Shown here piece after piece: positions 60,116-64,000 of a stretch of 64,000 bases of DNA. The notes below the pieces were generated by a model. The model was not told where the DNA came from. It saw only the letters and a list, made by a program, of their open reading frames with translations, and did no database searches. Both the position numbers and the translations under genes were made by a program. Within the stretch, counting starts at the first letter, position 1, and the number at the start of each line of letters is the position of its first letter. The stretch is from Rhabditoides inermis. Lineage: Eukaryota > Nematoda > Chromadorea > Rhabditida > Rhabditidae. The stretch lies in contig CAWZYM010000036.1 of assembly GCA_963966185.1 (NCBI GenBank), positions 122,501-186,500 on the forward strand, given 5' to 3'.

Positions 60116-61825
60116 CCCTGTCCACTGAGAGGGAATGACTCCCACTCTCACACATCCCTTTTATACCCCTGATCAGCCCCGATGGGCGGAGCCTAGGAGA
60201 GAGATGGGCGGGGATAGGGCAGTGGACAAGGGGGCGGAGCGCTCTCTCGAATCGGCTGGAGACAACGCGCCGCTGCGAGAAGATGCGTGAAGAGAGTGGC
60301 ACGTGAAACGTATCTCCCGTTACACACCTTTGTCTATTCACTTCCGCCTCGTTGATTTCTTGATTTCAACGTGTGCGGCTTGATCAATGATTGAATGCTC
60401 GAGTGTTATCAGCGCATAACAACACCCGCGCAATTCCTTTTTTTCTTATATCAATAAACAGATAAAGAGTAGGTCACTGCGCACTCCATGTTTTGTTGAA
60501 ACCATGTAACGATAATATAGAGACAATATACTTTCTTCACAACAAATCTTCTGATGCAATCAGTCAGAAATCGAAATGCTCTCAAAGTGGATATGTGAAA
60601 CATGTCAAAATCAGACCGTGTTCTGTTTCGCAATTCATTACTAATACTTGTTGTCCAATCACTCACTCTCTTCAGATTCTCTCTTGAGATTTCTTCACTA
60701 TTTGAGAGTGCATTCCCGATCCATAGCTTTCCTTCCACCCAGCATATTCCGGTCTCATGCGATCACTTGTCTGGAGTGCACGGTGTAACCTAGCTGTGAT
60801 CGAGTAGAATGACCGTTTGAATGGTTGTACTTTGAATGGCCCGGGGGGCAGCTGACCTTGCGAGTCGCGTGACTGCTCGCCAGCTGCATCCATCTCTCTC
60901 TCTCATTCCCCCATCAGCTGATCGTCTCCCTTTCTCTTTCATCTCATAACCGATGATTCAGCGGTCAGTCTGCCACCAGCTGTACATCTCCTGTCAGTCT
61001 GCTCTTGTTTTGAATTTCGGACTTTTGAACTCTGCAATCCCAGGCTTCAAAAATATATGTGATGCTAGGATCTTCAAGATAACGCATACTGGTAATCCTT
61101 GGGTGATAAGTGATAAGAAGCGGTCAGGGGGTCACTCACTGCTATCAGTAGACGCCTGAATGTCAGAGCACCAGAAAGTGGTGAGAGCGGGGGGGGAGAA
61201 AGTGCAACCAGCACTCCGAACACAGTGCACACTGAAAGGAAATGCATCTGTTTCACCATTCCGTCGCACTGGGCTTTTTTTTTGCTCGATCAGATGATCT
61301 GAGGTTTTGATAGTCACGACACTTCCACTTTATCCGTGGCATCTCCAAAGTTATGTTTATGATTAGCTTCTCACAGCATGGTTTTTGTTTTAGTTCTTCA
61401 ATGTGAAATCAAGATCTTGAGTTCGTGACATCATGTCACCAAATGACAACATCATACCCATAAAACAATGGTTTATGAACAGAAATAAATTATGAATAAA
61501 CAATTCTTTCAATATGTTTCTGCTAACTTATCACAACATGCAACTTATAGACATAAGGCGGAGAGCACATCTAAAATCTCGAAATCTCACAATCCATACA
61601 AACTCTCTCTCTCTCCGAAACTCACTCGGATATAAATATGCAAATAAGTTAAGGTGATTTGGACATACATTTCGTATTGCGATCAGCACTACTTGCGGGA
61701 GACGAAGGCATAGGGGAAGAAGCTACAAGTAGACAGGAGAGCCGGGAAGAAACACATATCACAAGACACAAGACACTCGTCTCACATGGGCAAACACCAA
61801 CGGGGCGGGGTAAGAGGGGGCGTGG
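60116..61825. other. Intergenic between cathepsin L and RME-8
   Basis: About 1.7 kb with no supported exon, tRNA or element; the proximal part (60116-60330) should be the cathepsin L promoter. Short open frames lack splice sites and family similarity. Confidence 0.45.
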
Positions 61826-64000
61826 TCAGAGGGGAGGAGGCTGATGCTCCATCGGAGGCGGTTGATTGCTCATCGGGGGAGGGTTGAACATGCCCTCCGT
61901 CAGATAGCCAGCCACTCCGCCTGTCGTCGAACCACCTACAGAATACGCAATCAATATCAATCGATTGTGGAATCAATCAATAATCGATATGGACTCACCC
62001 ATGATGGCCTGGGTGCGGGGGGCAGGCAGGAAGAGGTCGTGACGCTGGTCCTTGTACTGCGCCCAGATCTGCGACACGTAATCATAAGCTCTACTCTCTC
62101 CCTCCCTCTCTTCTTCTATTCTCCCTCTCCCTCCCTCTCTCTCTCCCTCTCCCTCTACTCTCACCGGCGACGCATCGAGCACCGTCTGAATCTTCTGTCC
62201 GACGTTGAGATCGAGGCAGGCGCTCTTCAGAGCATCCACTATCTCAGCCCGGGCAGCCGCCGCATTTTCCACGCCTATAACACAACTATGAGGACAAGTA
62301 GTACAAGGAATGACGCACAATCAATAAACATGTAAATACGCAATAGTGTATAGTGACAACAGAAATACTAACTGACCAGGCATGGTCTGGTCGAGCACCT
62401 TGAGGAGGTATTCGACCATGCCAGTGTGCAGAAGCTGGGCAGCCAACTCGCCCGTGTTACGCTTCATCAAACACTTCAACGCGTGCGCAGACTCACGCAT
62501 CAGACCTGCAAAGACACGTCTCTTCCTTCCTCTCTCTCTCTCTCGCTCTTTCTCTCTTCCCCTCTCTCTCTCCCTCCCTCCCTCTCTCCTCCCTCTCGAC
62601 TTACTCGGCTGGTTCTTCATCGACTGCATGATTCCTTCAATACAGTTCAGCCGCGAGAGCGCGTCAGCACAGTGCTGAAATTCGTCTCACTCAGTCCCGC
62701 CCCTTCCGACTCCGCCCACCTGGTTCTCGGACAGCTGTTGGAGGATGAGAATGGCAGCGCGCGAGGCGGCCGCTTCCTTATTCGACATGGCAAAGCAGAA
62801 CTGCGGGAGGTATCCCTGCGAAGGCAGCTGAAACACGAGAGTTGGCCACGCCCCTCTAGCTCCGCCTCCGTACCTGATCGGCAGTGTTGGGATGGTGTTG
62901 CAAGAGCGCGACAAACGCCGAGGTGAGCAGGGTGAGGTCGGCCGACGGACGAGCCATCTGCTCCAGAACCTGAAGACACGAGTCAATGCATGATGAAACG
63001 ATGATGTTTCGTACCTTCTCGATGAGCTCCGTGGCGAACTGTCGGGGGTGTCTGACAGACCAGCTGGGGTTGGCGACAAAGAGACGAATGAACACGCCTC
63101 CCACCAACAACTCCCCGTTCAGAGAGTCCGCGTACGCCACACTCGTCTCCGACAGACTCGTCTTCAAACGGACACGTAAGCCTCTCTCTCTCTCCCGCTC
63201 TCTCCCCCCTCCCCCTCACCGTGTTCCACTTGCTGCTGGGGTTTGCCGACTGCGCGTCGTGCAGCTCGCTCACCCCGTCCGCAATGCACCTCTTCACCTT
63301 CCCCCGCGTCTCGTCGTTCCAGATCAGCTCCGGGTTCTCGTTCGTCGAATCGAACATCGTCAGACTGCAATGGATACATCATGCCTGCCCATGGCTGCCT
63401 GACTACTCACGCAGTCTGTGGCGAGTCTCTGAGTGCGTCGGCGAATATGGGCGGTAGGTACTTGATGATGAATCGTGTCCAGCGGGGTCCGGTGAGCTTG
63501 TCTGCCTGCAGCTTCGCGAGCAGCTCCGCCGCGTGCAGACGGAGGCCGTGGTCAGACTGCGAGGCACACAACACGTGCAGGATGTACAGAAGACCGCCTG
63601 ACAAGCACTCATTACTATGTATGCACATCAAAATGTGATCCATTTATTAGTGCTCTCCCTTCACTCACCATATTCCAGCATCTCCTTCACAATCTGTCCA
63701 TTCGACGAGAGAGCGATCAGAGTCTGCAGCACCGTGGCGATAGCTGAAATCAAAACAATCATTATCAACCAATAACCCAAACGCACCGTCTCTTCTATCG
63801 ACGAGCATAGTGAAGAGGTGGGAGCAGGCGTGCACCTGGGACAGATCAGCCACACACTCCCTGTTGGCAGCCGCCAGAGACAACACCTGAATGAATCGTC
63901 CCATCCCATTCCTGCCCCCATGCACACCTTGAGCGCAGCCATCTGCACCCTGGGATCGATGGCCCTGAGGAGTCGAACGAGGAGGGGGAGGCGCCCGATG
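61826..64000 (-). CDS. rme-8: RME-8/DNAJC13 endosomal J-protein, C-terminal part
   Basis: The gene enters from beyond the window end. Fourteen exons are visible, among them 63928-64000, 63787-63896, 63669-63743, 63411-63597, 63220-63364, 63015-63161, 62875-62969, 62720-62828, 62605-62674, 62377-62505, 62165-62274, 61999-62068 and 61826-61935, ending at TGA 61826-61828. The encoded helical-repeat region (LPLLVRLLRAIDPRVQMAA, ALKCLMKRNTGELAAQLLHTG, VEYLLKVLDQT) and the C-terminal signature WAQYKDQRHDLFLP, GVAGYLTEG and a Pro-rich end match DNAJC13/RME-8. This protein recruits Hsc70 to early endosomes and organises retromer and clathrin there. The J domain lies outside the window. Confidence 0.9.

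Overview
The window is nuclear DNA of a nematode. The evidence is a single-exon cuticle collagen with the nematode-type N-terminal membrane anchor, Cys-flanked Gly-X-Y blocks and a C-terminal [13 protein letters not shown] tail; many short introns (mostly 40-100 bp) with GT(G/A)AGT donors and TTTCAG/TTGCAG acceptors; close same-strand gene spacing; and orthologs of typical worm genes (RIG-I-like helicase of the DRH type, cathepsin L, RME-8, ATRX/XNP-1, BPI/LBP family). I cannot name the species. Introns and intergenic DNA are unusually rich in long (CT)n/(GA)n runs, which create most of the spurious open frames.

Layout. 0-1.2 kb, + strand: 3' end of an ornithine-decarboxylase-fold gene that has lost key catalytic residues (antizyme-inhibitor-like). 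3-3.7 kb, +: a small one-pass membrane protein, followed at once by the 3' end of a dead non-LTR retrotransposon. 4.1-5.0 kb, -: cuticle collagen. 5-6.5 kb: AT-rich spacer with two long, nearly perfect inverted repeats. 7.9-18.4 kb, +: four tightly spaced genes (RalGAP alpha subunit, LENG1-like, two tandem histidine phosphatases), probably an operon-like cluster. 18.6-19.2 kb, -: a small PY-motif membrane protein of BRI3/LITAF type. 19.2-23.6 kb: no gene seen. 23.6-28.5 kb, +: a 22-exon secreted BPI/LBP-family protein with a strange polybasic/polyalanine insert. 29.8-35.5 kb, +: supervillin. 36.0-43.3 kb, -: RIG-I-like RNA helicase and, upstream of it, RTF2. 43.8-44.2 kb, -: a fragment resembling the 3' end of the helicase. 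44.1-46.7 kb, +: an unrecognised membrane protein and an Sp/KLF zinc-finger factor. 47.0-64 kb, all -: UQCRH (complex III hinge), XNP-1/ATRX, IFT20, cathepsin L and the C-terminal part of RME-8/DNAJC13.

The genes do not form one pathway; this is a gene-dense housekeeping segment. Themes that recur are antiviral/small-RNA biology (the DRH helicase and a partial paralog), chromatin (ATRX), endosome and lysosome function (RME-8, cathepsin L) and cilia (IFT20). Several genes (clearly RalGAP alpha and RTF2) contain isolated one-base frame offsets inside otherwise conserved exons, which I read as assembly indels first and decay second. Exon ends given below were placed by hand from splice consensus and reading frame and may be off by a base or a few codons.
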